64,000 bases of DNA from Lewinellaceae bacterium (GTDB lineage Bacteria; Bacteroidota; Bacteroidia; Chitinophagales; Saprospiraceae): NCBI GenBank assembly GCA_016716135.1, contig JADJWX010000014.1, positions 62,001 through 126,000 of the forward strand, read 5' to 3'. Under the pieces are notes generated by a model. The model was not told where the DNA came from and made no database searches. It saw only the letters and a program-made list of their open reading frames with translations. Shown one piece after another: positions 32,399-41,328 of the stretch (its first letter is position 1; every line of letters starts with the position of its first letter). The position numbers were made by a program, and so were the translations under genes.

Positions 32399-35239
32399 TC
32401 ACTGCCGAATCATCATCCGAAACCCACCGCCCGAGCCGTTCCACTGTCCGCCGCCCATTTTATTGAGCGCATAGGTGAAACGCAAGGTGGCGAAACGGGA
32501 AAGCGAAGCCGTCCGTACATCTTCCACGTAGTTCAGGTTGGCGGTACGGTTGATGCCGACCCGGCGGTTGAGCAGGTCGCGCACAGCCAGGGTGAGTTCG
32601 CCGCGCTTGCCTTTCAGGAAAAATTTGGAAATGCTGACATCCCAGACAGGTATCGCGCGGTCGAGGCCGGCGGAAAGCCCGTCGTTTTTCACCAGGTCCA
32701 GCGCACTGTTGAACGCCCAGTCGCGGGGCAGTTTTACATCCACGGCAGCGGTGTAGCTCTGGCGCAGGTAGTCCTGGTTGAAGGCTTTGTCGATGGAGTA
32801 GCGGGTTTGGTTCCAGCCGAGTTCGGCCTGGATGTTCAGGTTGAACCAGTCGGCGGGGTTGTAGTCCCAGGATAGCGTTTGACGCACTTGCAGGCCGGTG
32901 GTGTAGTTTTCGGTATCATTGATCAGGTTGAGTCCCCGGTTGACGGTGCCTTCGGTACGCAGGTTGAAGCGGCTTTTCAGCTTGCGCCAGGGCAGGCCAA
33001 AGGCCAGGTTGCCCGACAGCCGGTAGTCGGAGGCCACGTTTACAGGCTGGTAGTACCGCACGAAGAGCGAATCGATGCGCTGGGCATTCACGATGCGGTC
33101 TTGGGTGTAGGTGAAAAACAGCATACTGAAAAAACTGCGCATGGTCATGGGATTGAACTGCACATAACTGGCGTTCAAACTATGCGCGTATTCCGGCCGC
33201 AGGTTTGGGTTGCCTTCGATGATGTTCAGCGGGTCGCTGAAATCGGGCACCGGTTGCAACTGCTGCACTGTGGGCGCATTGATATTCGTGTTGTAGTTCA
33301 GGCGGAAGTGTCTGGAGGTGCTAAAATCGTAATTGAAATCCAGGCGCGGCAACAGGTGGCGGAAATCCTGGCGTACGGGTTGGCCCTGGCCGCTGGTTAC
33401 TTCCCCGTCGAGTGTAGCCAATTGGGCGTTCAGACCGACGCTGCCGTTCCACGATTTGCGGTTGAGCCGGAATCCCAGGCCGGCGCGGTGGTAATCGAAG
33501 CGGTTGGTGTAGGCGTTTGAGAGCAGGTCGTTGAAGTTGCGCTCGCCGGAAATCATGTCGAACACATCCCTGTCGGCCTTGCTTTCGTTCAGGCTGTAGT
33601 CGTACGACAGTTCAAGGTAGCGCCGCTTGCCGAGGGGCTCGGTAAAGGTGGCGCGGGCGCCGAGGTTGAGCACGTCGTTTTGGAAATCCTGATCCTGGGC
33701 GATAGTATCCGTACGGATGGGCGTGTTGCCGTCGCCGAAAAATACATTGACCGACCGGTTGGTGCTTTCGGATTGGCTGTTGTTCAGCCCGGCAGTCAGG
33801 TTGGTGGTCAGGTTGCGGCCTTTTTTTGCGAATTTATGGCGGTAGAGCAGCCCGCCGGTCCAGTTGATCCCGGTGGCGTCGGACCGGTAGTCGCGGGCGC
33901 CGAGGTTTTGCGGCTTGCCGCCGGCATCGAATGTTTCGCTGCCGCTTTCGCGCACCGAGCGGTTGTCGCTGTAAGCCAGGGCGGACGAAAACTGGAGGGA
34001 ATTGGTGGAGTCGATTTTCTGGTCGAGGGTGAGGTTGAGGCGGTGGTTATCCGACAGGTTGTTTTGCCGGCTGCTTTCCAGGGTTGAAAAATTGCCGTTC
34101 GGCAAAAAGGATTCGCGGGTACTGGTGCGGTCGTAGTCGCGGTCCGATTGGTTGTAAAAATAGCTGGTGTTCAGGTCGCCGGTGTTCGTTTTTCCGTATT
34201 CCTGGTTGAAGTTGAGGCCGCCGGCCCAGGTTTTCAGAAAGCCGTCGTTTTGGCCGCCGAAGTCGAGCGGGATGCTGTTGTCGTCCATGTTGAGCTGAAG
34301 GCGCATGGCGCCACCGCCGCTACCCCCCATCATTTGGCGCATGGCGCCGGAAAAGGCCATGTAGTCGTTGATGGAGAAGCCGGTCTGGTTGATGTTGTTG
34401 CCCATGCCGAGCAGGGAGAGTTGTTGTTTGGGTTTGAAGCGGTTGAGCGTAGCGCGACCCTCGTAGCGGAAATCGTTGGGCTGCTCGTGCAGGTCGCTGC
34501 CGCCGCCGCCCATGAGGGTACCGAACCAGCCGTTTTTCTTGTCGTCCTTGAGTTTCAGGTCGATGGTTTTCTCGCGCTGGCCGTCGTCGATACCGCTGAA
34601 GGTGGCTTGTTCGGATTTTTTGTCGAACACCTTCACCTTGTCTACGGCATCGGCAGGCAGGTTTTGGGTGGCGATTTTTGGATCGTTGCCAAAAAATTTC
34701 TTGCCGTCCACCGTCACGCTGCGCACTTCTTCACCCTGCGCGCGCACGGTGCCGTCGCGCTCCACTTCCACGCCGGGCAGTTTTTTCAGCAGGTCCTCCA
34801 CCATCGCGTTTTCCTTGACTTTGAAGGAGCCGGCGTTGAACTCGATCGTATCACCGCGTATGGCAACCGGGTCGGCCACGCCGGTGACCTGTACTTCGTT
34901 CAGCACCGTGTTTTTTATTTCCAGCGGTAAAATGCCGAGTTCGACCAAGGCTGCACCGTCGGCCGGAACGGCTACCGCTTTTTGCAGATTTTCATAGCCG
35001 AAATAGCTGGCCCGCAGGATGTAGTCGCCCGCAGCCAGGTTTTTAAACTCAAAAACACCGGTGGGGCCTGAGCGGGTAAAAAACAGCAGGGCGCTGTCTT
35101 GCGGGTTGAGCAACATGACCGTGGCTGCGGCCAGGGGCGCTTGAGCAGTATCTTGCAGGGTGCCGCGCAGGCTGAATTTTTGGGAAAAAAGCAGGGCGGG
35201 GAAAAGGAGAATAGGGATCAGGATTAGTTTTGTTTTCAT
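32399..35239 (-). CDS. TonB-dependent receptor-like outer-membrane beta-barrel protein
   Basis: 946 residues with signal peptide MKTKLILIPILLFPALLFSQ. An N-terminal carboxypeptidase-regulatory-like domain (FSLRGTLQDTAQAPLAAATVMLLNPQDSA...GVFEFKNLAAGDYILRASYFGYE) is followed by a plug with VAIRGDTIEFNAGSFKVKENAMVEDLLKKLPGVEV and TVDGKKFFGNDPKIATQNLPADAVDKVKVFDKKSE, then a large barrel rich in N/R/Y strands. This is the OMP_b-brl_3-type TonB-linked receptor group common in Bacteroidota. No SusD partner is present, so the cargo is unknown; a peptide or metal role is possible. The terminal GGGFRMMIRQ lacks the usual final aromatic residue. Confidence 0.88.
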   Translation of the reverse strand: MKTKLILIPILLFPALLFSQKFSLRGTLQDTAQAPLAAATVMLLNPQDSALLFFTRSGPTGVFEFKNLAAGDYILRASYFGYENLQKAVAVPADGAALVELGILPLEIKNTVLNEVQVTGVADPVAIRGDTIEFNAGSFKVKENAMVEDLLKKLPGVEVERDGTVRAQGEEVRSVTVDGKKFFGNDPKIATQNLPADAVDKVKVFDKKSEQATFSGIDDGQREKTIDLKLKDDKKNGWFGTLMGGGGSDLHEQPNDFRYEGRATLNRFKPKQQLSLLGMGNNINQTGFSINDYMAFSGAMRQMMGGSGGGAMRLQLNMDDNSIPLDFGGQNDGFLKTWAGGLNFNQEYGKTNTGDLNTSYFYNQSDRDYDRTSTRESFLPNGNFSTLESSRQNNLSDNHRLNLTLDQKIDSTNSLQFSSALAYSDNRSVRESGSETFDAGGKPQNLGARDYRSDATGINWTGGLLYRHKFAKKGRNLTTNLTAGLNNSQSESTNRSVNVFFGDGNTPIRTDTIAQDQDFQNDVLNLGARATFTEPLGKRRYLELSYDYSLNESKADRDVFDMISGERNFNDLLSNAYTNRFDYHRAGLGFRLNRKSWNGSVGLNAQLATLDGEVTSGQGQPVRQDFRHLLPRLDFNYDFSTSRHFRLNYNTNINAPTVQQLQPVPDFSDPLNIIEGNPNLRPEYAHSLNASYVQFNPMTMRSFFSMLFFTYTQDRIVNAQRIDSLFVRYYQPVNVASDYRLSGNLAFGLPWRKLKSRFNLRTEGTVNRGLNLINDTENYTTGLQVRQTLSWDYNPADWFNLNIQAELGWNQTRYSIDKAFNQDYLRQSYTAAVDVKLPRDWAFNSALDLVKNDGLSAGLDRAIPVWDVSISKFFLKGKRGELTLAVRDLLNRRVGINRTANLNYVEDVRTASLSRFATLRFTYALNKMGGGQWNGSGGGFRMMIRQ

Positions 35240-35269
35240 AGCTTATTTATTTGTTGTGTGGACCCATAA

Positions 35270-35452
35270 CCATCAACTTAATGAACGAGCGTGGATGTAC
35301 ACTTTTGACTTTTCAAATTAGCTTTTCAAATTTGACTTAAAAGAAACTTCCCAAAGCCTGATTCGCATGAATCATCCTTTAACGTCAAAAGTCTAATTTG
35401 AAAAGTTCAATTTGAAAAGTAGTTCACCCCCTCAGGTTTCTTAAGTTGATGG
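35270..35452. repeat. Long palindromic element, diverged arms (family B)
   Basis: Ends CCATCAACTTAA (35270 onward) and CTTAAGTTGATGG (35440-35452) pair, with weaker pairing further in, and the interior repeats ACTTTTGACTTTTCAAATTA, GACTTAAAAGAAACTTCCC and AATTTGAAAAGTTCAATTTG seen in the two sister elements. It lies in the 311-base gap between the TonB-type receptor start and the peroxidase gene end and precedes the receptor start by 30 bases, so it would be in the receptor promoter or leader. Confidence 0.85.
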
Positions 35453-35460
35453 GGGAGGGG

Positions 35461-35500
35461 CCAATAAAAAACCCGGCAGCAAAAGTAGCGTACCGGGTTT
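35461..35500 (-). terminator. Rho-independent terminator of the di-haem peroxidase gene
   Basis: On the minus strand AAACCCGG (35500-35493) and CCGGGTTT (35476-35469) form an 8-bp stem followed at once by a T run (TTTTTTATT), 50 bases after the peroxidase stop codon. Confidence 0.8.
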
Positions 35501-35550
35501 CCGAATGAGGTTAAGCAGCCTTGAAGGAAGGTTAAAAAAGGTTAATGCTC

Positions 35551-36711
35551 TTATTTAAACGGGTCCGAAAACCGCGCCTCCACCAACAGACTGTTATCCG
35601 TCAGCGTGTTCAAAAAAGCCACGATGGCCTGTTTTTGCGCATCATTGAGGTTGAGCCGCAGGGGTTGGCCGTTGGGGCCCCGGAGGCGGTTGTCGAGCGC
35701 CGGGCCGTCCAGGATACCGCTGTTGTAGTGCTCCACTACTTCGGCCAGTGTGGCAAAACGGCCGTCGTGCATGTAGGGTCCGGCAACGGCAATATTTTTC
35801 AGCGAGGGCGCTTTGAAAATAATCGTTTCACCGGCATCCAGGCCATTGCTCAGGCTGTTGGCGCCCAGGGCGAAGGTGGGCGGCTGGTGACAACCGGCAC
35901 AGCCTGCGCCGCCGTTGTTGGGCGGAGCGGTGAACAACATTTTACCCTGGTTTTCCTGCTGCGTAAAATTGGGGAACGGCGCGCCAATACCGCCACCGGG
36001 CGCATTCGGGTTGAACACCTGCGCGTACCCCTGGTCAAATTTGCTGTCGGTCGAAACCATGCTCCGGATAAACTGCGCCAGTGCGCGCTGCATCTTTTCC
36101 TCCGAAATTTCCGGGCTGCCGAAAGCCTGCTCAAAAAGGATCGGGTAGTATTCCAGCTTTTGCAGTTTCCGGATCAGCGAGTCGATCCCCCCGGCACTGG
36201 CATCGAAACCCATTTCCGTGTGGTCTTTAATGGGTTGGGTCGATTGCTCTTCCAGGTCGCGCGCCCGTTTGTCCCAAAACATGCGCTCACCGGCGTAAAA
36301 ATTGGCGTTGGCCAGGCGCATGGAATGCGCGCCGGTAAGGCCGCCGTCAAAACCTTCGCTCAGCACCAGGTCGTCGGTGAAGCCCTTGGCCTGGTCGTGG
36401 CAGGATGCGCAGGCCACGGTGTTATTCCGGCTAAGGTTTTTGTCGTAAAACAGCACGCGGCCCAGGGTCGCGCCGCTGTTGGTTACCTGGTTGATGCTGG
36501 GGGCATTGTCGTCGGCCAGCACACCGGGGTTGTAATGCACCGGGTAGTTGATCTGGGCATATTCCGGCAGGGCATCGAGGTTCAGGTTGAGGTACTTGCC
36601 AAGGATGGTGTTGGCATCGGGCGGGGTTGTTGGCGCGGGTTCATCTTTTTTACAGGCAAAAAAAAGCAGCGCGGACAACGTACCGGCTGCAAGCAACGGG
36701 TTCCTTTTCAT
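35551..36711 (-). CDS. Di-haem cytochrome c peroxidase / MauG family lipoprotein
   Basis: 386 residues. The lipobox LLFFAC (C20) marks a lipoprotein. Two CxxCH haem motifs are present: C101ASCH105 (low-potential haem side) and C271AGCH275. Other family features are LGRVLFYDKNLSRNNTVACASCH, GFDGGLTGAHSMRLANANFYAGERMFWDKRA and APSLKNIAVAGPYMHDGRFATLAEVVEHYNSG. Enzymes of this group reduce hydrogen peroxide in the periplasm with electrons from cytochrome c; MauG-like members instead modify proteins. Single gene with its own terminator. Confidence 0.93.
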   Translation of the reverse strand: MKRNPLLAAGTLSALLFFACKKDEPAPTTPPDANTILGKYLNLNLDALPEYAQINYPVHYNPGVLADDNAPSINQVTNSGATLGRVLFYDKNLSRNNTVACASCHDQAKGFTDDLVLSEGFDGGLTGAHSMRLANANFYAGERMFWDKRARDLEEQSTQPIKDHTEMGFDASAGGIDSLIRKLQKLEYYPILFEQAFGSPEISEEKMQRALAQFIRSMVSTDSKFDQGYAQVFNPNAPGGGIGAPFPNFTQQENQGKMLFTAPPNNGGAGCAGCHQPPTFALGANSLSNGLDAGETIIFKAPSLKNIAVAGPYMHDGRFATLAEVVEHYNSGILDGPALDNRLRGPNGQPLRLNLNDAQKQAIVAFLNTLTDNSLLVEARFSDPFK

Positions 36712-36861
36712 GTGTTTTCAAGTTTTAAAAAATCTGGAAAATTGAGGCTTAGACCGGACCCGTTTGGAAAGGTTTGATGGGGGATTTGTCGCAGCGCGAC
36801 AAATGTTGGCGGTTTGCACCGGTTTGCCGCGCGTTCTTTTTCCGCAAAGACTTTTTTACTG

Positions 36862-37590
36862 CTATGAATACCTGTGTTTCAACAGGGATACAATATGATA
36901 GCATCCCAGGTCGGGTGGATTCGCCAGGCAGAACTGCTGAAGGGTATTCAGGAAATCACCCTGAAAAGCATTTCCAATGTCCGTCAGTGCCGGATGATAC
37001 TGATGGTAATACGCGGACATGAAGGCTGTACCTGCCGGGGTTTGCAATGCATGGCCCTCGTGTTGTTTCAAATATTCGGCTAGAAATAATTGCCCGAAAA
37101 ACATATTGTCGCGCGTCAGTACGGCGCCGGTTGAGGTTGCCAGCAGTATTTTAAATTCCTCTGTGGAGGCTGCTCTGTTCAATAAATACTCATAGAAAAA
37201 TTGGGAAAAACCGCCGAGCAACAGTCGTTTTCGATTGCTCGCTACCAAACCATCCTTAAGCGCGGTTAATGCCGTTTCTTTTTCCTGTAATTTTAAATGC
37301 CCAAGAATTTTATACAGCCTGGGAATATCGAAGTCCGGATGCGCCGCGATGGCGCTTTCGGCCAGTTGAATAATATTTCGGATTTCATCCGGATTGCGCA
37401 CATCTCCCGGGTTGCGAATAGCATAGGAATTTTTTACGGCCGCATCCAGTTCGGGTACATCGTTCCAGCTCAGGGGTTCGTCTTGCTGATTCAGGTTTTC
37501 AAACACCTGTAAATCTTCATAGCTGTTAACCGTGGGTTGATTTGCTGCCGGTTTGCCGGAACTGAACAAGCTTCCAAATAAATTTTTCAT
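36862..37590 (-). CDS. Hypothetical cytoplasmic protein, 242 residues
   Basis: From the ATG at 37590 (MKNLFGSLFSSGKPAANQPT). It is helical, with LDAAVKNSYAIRNPGDVRNPDEIRNIIQLAESAIAAHPDF and LYKILGHLKLQEKETALTALKDGLVASNRKRLLL resembling TPR-like helical pairs; no signal peptide. It begins ten bases after the stop of the secreted T9SS-tail protein, so the two form an operon. No family is recognised. Confidence 0.65.
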   Translation of the reverse strand: MKNLFGSLFSSGKPAANQPTVNSYEDLQVFENLNQQDEPLSWNDVPELDAAVKNSYAIRNPGDVRNPDEIRNIIQLAESAIAAHPDFDIPRLYKILGHLKLQEKETALTALKDGLVASNRKRLLLGGFSQFFYEYLLNRAASTEEFKILLATSTGAVLTRDNMFFGQLFLAEYLKQHEGHALQTPAGTAFMSAYYHQYHPALTDIGNAFQGDFLNTLQQFCLANPPDLGCYHIVSLLKHRYS

Positions 37591-37600
37591 GTGTCTGAAT

Positions 37601-38296
37601 CTAGTTTTTAACAATAGTATGCGCATACATCTGCCGACCTGAATACAGCCGCAGATAATATATGCCGGCCGGGTAAGCGGCCAGATCCAGGCTTTGTGGA
37701 TTGCCGGTTATTTCCTGCGCCATAATTTTTGCACCCTGTGTATTCCACAATTCAAGGCGTTCAACTTTCTGGCTTTCAGGCCATTCGATTGTGGTCCAGT
37801 CCGTAGCAGGATTGGGATAGACGCTGACTCTGGTGTCCCGATCATTTAAAAACACTGCCGAGGTACCTTCCACCGTGATCGACATGTTCCTGCGTACATA
37901 ACCGCCAATGACTGTGCCGGACGAGTTTAAAAAAACGGAGACCATGGATACATCATCGATCGTGCCGGGTGGCGGGGGATTGCTGCCCAACTGCACGTTG
38001 AACTGGATAGCATAAATAAATATGCCGCCGCCAATTCCTGCGAGTAACACCCGGTCGATTTCGATCTCAAGGAAATCAATAGGATCATCATTCCCGTCCA
38101 CAAAGCCTAAAACCGTTGCGGCTGGCACGCCGGTGCTACCAGCAAAGGTGCTGTAGTAATATGTCATGCCCGGTTCCATCGTAATATTATAATGGACAGA
38201 TGTGTCTACGGTTATCGAGGTGTAGGTTTGGGCGGTCAGGATAGAATGTTGCAGACAAAAGAAGGCAAGCAAACCTGGAAGTAAGCATTGTTTCAT
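37601..38296 (-). CDS. Secreted protein with T9SS sorting tail
   Basis: 231 residues from the ATG at 38296 (MKQCLLPGLLAFFCLQHSILTAQ), giving a signal peptide; the open frame starts seven residues earlier. A ~130-residue beta-sandwich-like domain without a known signature is followed by a C-terminal sorting domain (VSVYPNPATDWTTIEW...LELWNTQGAKIM...LDLAAYPAGIYYLRLY...HTIVKN). It should be exported through the T9SS and held on or released from the surface. It is divergent from the ECF sigma factor gene, which makes it a candidate target of that sigma. Confidence 0.8.
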   Translation of the reverse strand: MKQCLLPGLLAFFCLQHSILTAQTYTSITVDTSVHYNITMEPGMTYYYSTFAGSTGVPAATVLGFVDGNDDPIDFLEIEIDRVLLAGIGGGIFIYAIQFNVQLGSNPPPPGTIDDVSMVSVFLNSSGTVIGGYVRRNMSITVEGTSAVFLNDRDTRVSVYPNPATDWTTIEWPESQKVERLELWNTQGAKIMAQEITGNPQSLDLAAYPAGIYYLRLYSGRQMYAHTIVKN

Positions 38297-38388
38297 ATGA
38301 TTTTCCTGTTTGTACAAATGATAAAATAGGTGGTCGGGTATCTATTACCCATTGGGTAGCGTTCGGTGACAGGGTGCCTGTATTTTTT

Positions 38389-38396
38389 TACCTTCG
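38389..38396 (+). promoter_or_regulatory. Possible -7 element for the sigma factor gene
   Basis: TACCTTCG differs from TAnnTTTG at one base and lies 63 bases before the sigma factor ATG at 38459. Confidence 0.3.
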
Positions 38397-38458
38397 TTGA
38401 CTGTTTTCCGGAAATTGTCACCTTTTCCGTCAACCTGCTAACCATAAACAGGCAGTCC

Positions 38459-39058
38459 ATGCCTTCTGCACTCCATTCCGATGAAAGCGTAATCCGCTAT
38501 TTGAATTCGGGAAACCGGCTTCAAATAGACCAGGCCACGCGCTACCTGCTGGAGCAACACCGAAAGCTGGTGATCGGCCTGATCCGGCGTGTTGGAGGCG
38601 ATCTGGAACAGGATACCGAAGCCGTACTGGATGACGCCACGGCTGCTTTGATCGGCCACATTCAAAATGGGCAATACCGGGCCGATATGGCCAAATTGAG
38701 CACCTATTTCCAGGCAATCGCCCGCAACACCCTGCTCAACCGCCTGCGCAAGCGCCGCAACTGGAGTGCAGTGACACTGATGGACACCCTGCCGGAAATG
38801 CCCCTCAGCCTCGAGGACGCAGAGGCCCTGATCCAATCAAAGGAAGTACAGGACAAAGTCGCCGCCGCCATTCAGCAACTCGATCCCGTTTGCCGGGAAG
38901 TGCTGGTCCGGTATTGGCTCCACGACCAGCCGATGCAGGAAATCGGCGCGGCACTGGGCAAATCGGTCGACGCAATAAAACAACGCAACCACCGCTGCAT
39001 GAAGCAGTTAAAAACGCTCCTGGCGCCAACCTTTAAAGACTGGTTTCACAAAAAATGA
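38459..39058 (+). CDS. ECF-type RNA polymerase sigma factor
   Basis: 199 residues from the ATG at 38459; an upstream in-frame GTG at 38366 is less plausible. Region 2 contains KLSTYFQAIARNTLLNRLRKRRNW (core binding and -10 recognition), region 4 contains LDPVCREVLVRYWLHDQPMQEIGAALGKSVDAIKQRNHRCMKQLK, a helix-turn-helix for the -35 element. The stop codon overlaps the ATG of the next gene (ATGA at 39055-39058), which encodes a membrane protein with an anti-sigma-like N-terminus. Such pairs respond to envelope signals; the target genes are not known. Confidence 0.9.
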   Translation: MPSALHSDESVIRYLNSGNRLQIDQATRYLLEQHRKLVIGLIRRVGGDLEQDTEAVLDDATAALIGHIQNGQYRADMAKLSTYFQAIARNTLLNRLRKRRNWSAVTLMDTLPEMPLSLEDAEALIQSKEVQDKVAAAIQQLDPVCREVLVRYWLHDQPMQEIGAALGKSVDAIKQRNHRCMKQLKTLLAPTFKDWFHKK

Positions 39059-40773
39059 ACAACGAAACGACACAGGACGAAATCAGAGATTTTCTGAAAG
39101 GGCGCCTTTCAGAAGCAGCGGCCGACGCCTTTCGCCGGCGCATGGCCGACGACCCGGTGCTCGAAGGCCAGGTTGCTTTTGCGCGCATGCTGCTGGGCGG
39201 ATTGGAAGCCTATGATCGTAAAAAACGGTGGCGGCGCAACCGGTTTATTGCGGGCATTGTGTTGCTGGCAATAGCGGCGCTGCTCGTTGCCGCGTATTTT
39301 CTGCTGCCAAACCGGAGCCCGGAGTCTCCGGCGCCGACACCGGATACGGTGACCAGCCCCAACCCCGAACAGGCGGCGACCCAAGCCGGCAGCAACTCGG
39401 AAAAATTCGAATCGGACCGGGCTATTTCCTTGTGCTGGAACAGCCGGGGCGAAGTGGTCGTGGGCGGACAATTCGAAGGCGCCCCGGTCTTCGGCGGTAT
39501 CCGTCTGCCCGGATTTGGCGCACGCGATATTTTCATCACCGCTTGCAACCAAAACCTGGAGTTTAATTGGGCGCGGCAATTCGGAAGCCCCCTCGGCAAC
39601 GATTACCTCGGCGAGATCGGCCTGGACAGCAAAGACAACATTTTGGTCACCGGCGGCTTTTTTGATCAGGCCCGGTTTGACGACCGGATTGTGCCTGCGG
39701 TGGGAAAAGCAAATCTCGGAGAGGGTGATTTTTTTATTGCAAAACTCAACCCGGCAGGGAAACTCCTTTGGCTGGACCATTCCGGCGGGAACATGATCCC
39801 GGACAAACAAACCGGCAACAACCTTGGTCATGCGGTCATTGCCGATAAAAACGATAATATAATTGCCGCTGGCGCCTATATCGGCACGCCGAAATTCGGC
39901 GCACACCGGCTGCCCCTTGGCGGCCCGAACGAAGACTTGTATTTCGTAAAATACAACCCGGACGGTAACATGCTTTGGGTTAAAACCATTACCTCTGAGT
40001 ACCAGATGGTGGTCCGGAGCCTGGCCACCGACGACCGGAACAACCTGTACCTGACCGGGCAGTTTGGACATCACAACTTAGGCGGCAAGGCTTTTTTTGA
40101 CAAAGACACCCTGCAAAGTTTTGGCGGACAGGATATTTTTCTGGCTAAATACAACCCGGAGGGCCGGCTCCTGTGGGTTCGCCAGGCTGGATCCGCCGTG
40201 CGCGACGGGCATGAATCCGGCACCAGTGTAGTCGTTGATCATCAGGGCAATGTGCTGCTGACCGGGTATTTTGAAGACCGGGCACGATTTGAAAACCAAA
40301 CCCGGAGCAGCCGCGGGCGTCACGATTTTTTTGTTGCAAAATACAGTGCCGAAGGGGCACTGTTGTGGGTGAATACCTACGGCGGCCAACAAAACGATCG
40401 GAGCAGTGCACTTTGCCTGGATAAAACCGGGAATGCCTTTTGTATCGGGCAATTCACCGGGCAGGCAAACTTTGACCGGCTTACCCGAACCAGTAACGGC
40501 AAGGTCGATATGTTTGTGCTGAAACTTGACGCCGACGGCGGTTTTCAATGGATGCAACAAGCCGGCGGCGACTCGAATGAATGGAATTCCGACAGTGCGC
40601 TCGGTATAGCAATGGATAAAAGCAGCCGGCTGGTGATTACCGGGTTCTTTTCCGGGACGATGCAATTGGGGAATCAAACGCTTAGCAGCGCCGGGCGGGA
40701 AGACATGTTTTTATTGTTTTTCGACACCAGTGGCCGTTTATTGGATGCCCGGCGTACGAATTATGCACTTTGA
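39055..40773 (+). CDS. Membrane anti-sigma factor-like protein with SBBP beta-propeller periplasmic domain
   Basis: 572 residues. Residues 1-60 are cytoplasmic (TQDEIRDFLKGRLSEAAADAFRRRMADDPVLEGQV), matching the short helical segment of zinc-free anti-sigma factors that read FLxGRLSxxxAxxFExxLAxDPxL. A single span lies at ~64-85. A Pro/Thr linker follows and from ~120 to the end come about eight SBBP/NHL-like repeats (DIFITACNQNLEFNWARQFGSP, DLYFVKYNPDGNMLWVKTI, DIFLAKYNPEGRLLWVRQAGS), a probable seven- or eight-bladed propeller in the periplasm. It overlaps the sigma gene by four bases. I infer that the propeller is the sensor and the N-terminus holds the sigma factor; the pairing of an anti-sigma segment with this propeller is unusual. 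Confidence 0.8.
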   Translation: MNNETTQDEIRDFLKGRLSEAAADAFRRRMADDPVLEGQVAFARMLLGGLEAYDRKKRWRRNRFIAGIVLLAIAALLVAAYFLLPNRSPESPAPTPDTVTSPNPEQAATQAGSNSEKFESDRAISLCWNSRGEVVVGGQFEGAPVFGGIRLPGFGARDIFITACNQNLEFNWARQFGSPLGNDYLGEIGLDSKDNILVTGGFFDQARFDDRIVPAVGKANLGEGDFFIAKLNPAGKLLWLDHSGGNMIPDKQTGNNLGHAVIADKNDNIIAAGAYIGTPKFGAHRLPLGGPNEDLYFVKYNPDGNMLWVKTITSEYQMVVRSLATDDRNNLYLTGQFGHHNLGGKAFFDKDTLQSFGGQDIFLAKYNPEGRLLWVRQAGSAVRDGHESGTSVVVDHQGNVLLTGYFEDRARFENQTRSSRGRHDFFVAKYSAEGALLWVNTYGGQQNDRSSALCLDKTGNAFCIGQFTGQANFDRLTRTSNGKVDMFVLKLDADGGFQWMQQAGGDSNEWNSDSALGIAMDKSSRLVITGFFSGTMQLGNQTLSSAGREDMFLLFFDTSGRLLDARRTNYAL

Positions 40774-40888
40774 TCATCTCGCCGCAATTCAACCGGGCAC
40801 AACAGGTCTGGAATTAGCGCTGCCTGTCGCAGTGTTGTGCTGAATGAAATTGTCCGTGTATTAAACTTCAAGTATATTATCTTAACCA

Positions 40889-41017
40889 AAGTTGTGACCA
40901 ACAAAAAGTAGACAGGATTTTATCATGCCTGCTGCGCCGCCATCCGGTTTGTAAAAGTCGGCGTAGCCGACGCTGATCCTGTAAATCTGTCCATTTTTTC
41001 TTAGTAGGTCACAACTT
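40889..41017. repeat. Palindromic intergenic element with inner hairpin GTCGGC-GTA-GCCGAC
   Basis: The ends AAGTTGTGACC (40889-40899) and GGTCACAACTT (41007-41017) are perfect complements; further in, AGACAGGATTT and ATCCTGTAAATCTGTCC pair imperfectly, and near 40958 GTCGGC-GTA-GCCGAC forms a 3-nt-loop hairpin. The plan (terminal dyad plus 3-nt-loop GC hairpin) resembles the family A elements but the sequence is different. No coding sequence is seen in this part of the 555-base gap. Confidence 0.75.
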
Positions 41018-41030
41018 GAGTTTTATAGTT

Positions 41031-41038
41031 TACCTTTG
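41031..41038 (+). promoter_or_regulatory. Bacteroidota -7 element with a ~290-nt leader before the giant HYR gene
   Basis: TACCTTTG matches TAnnTTTG exactly, 14 bases after the palindrome at 40889-41017. The start codon is at 41329, leaving a leader of about 285 nt that is pyrimidine-rich (multiple TTCCT/CTTCCTC words) and has no open frame. If the promoter is used, this is an unusually long 5' untranslated region. Confidence 0.4.
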
Positions 41039-41328
41039 TAACCGCATTTATTGAAAACGCTTCCTCCTTCCCCGCTTCAGGCAATCTACTTGTTAATCTG
41101 TTTGCCTTCGTTTTCATCGTATTTCCTGCCTTTTATTGTTACCCATTGGTTTTAACTCGTCTTAACCTCGTTTTGGGATTTAAGGCCCCGATGATGCTTG
41201 TTTTTTTAATGGATTAATCTTTCCTCCCTCATATTTCTTCCTGCGTTTGTCTTCGGCAACACTGAGCGCTTTCCCCTCTCGTCAGGTTGTGCCCGGTATT
41301 TTTTGTTCCACTCAAATTACTTCAGGCA

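Noticed and set aside
39055..40773. Reading the sigma partner as an independent secreted SBBP protein
   Set aside because: It has no signal peptide; the single span at residues 64-85 follows a cytoplasmic anti-sigma-like segment, and the gene overlaps the sigma factor gene.
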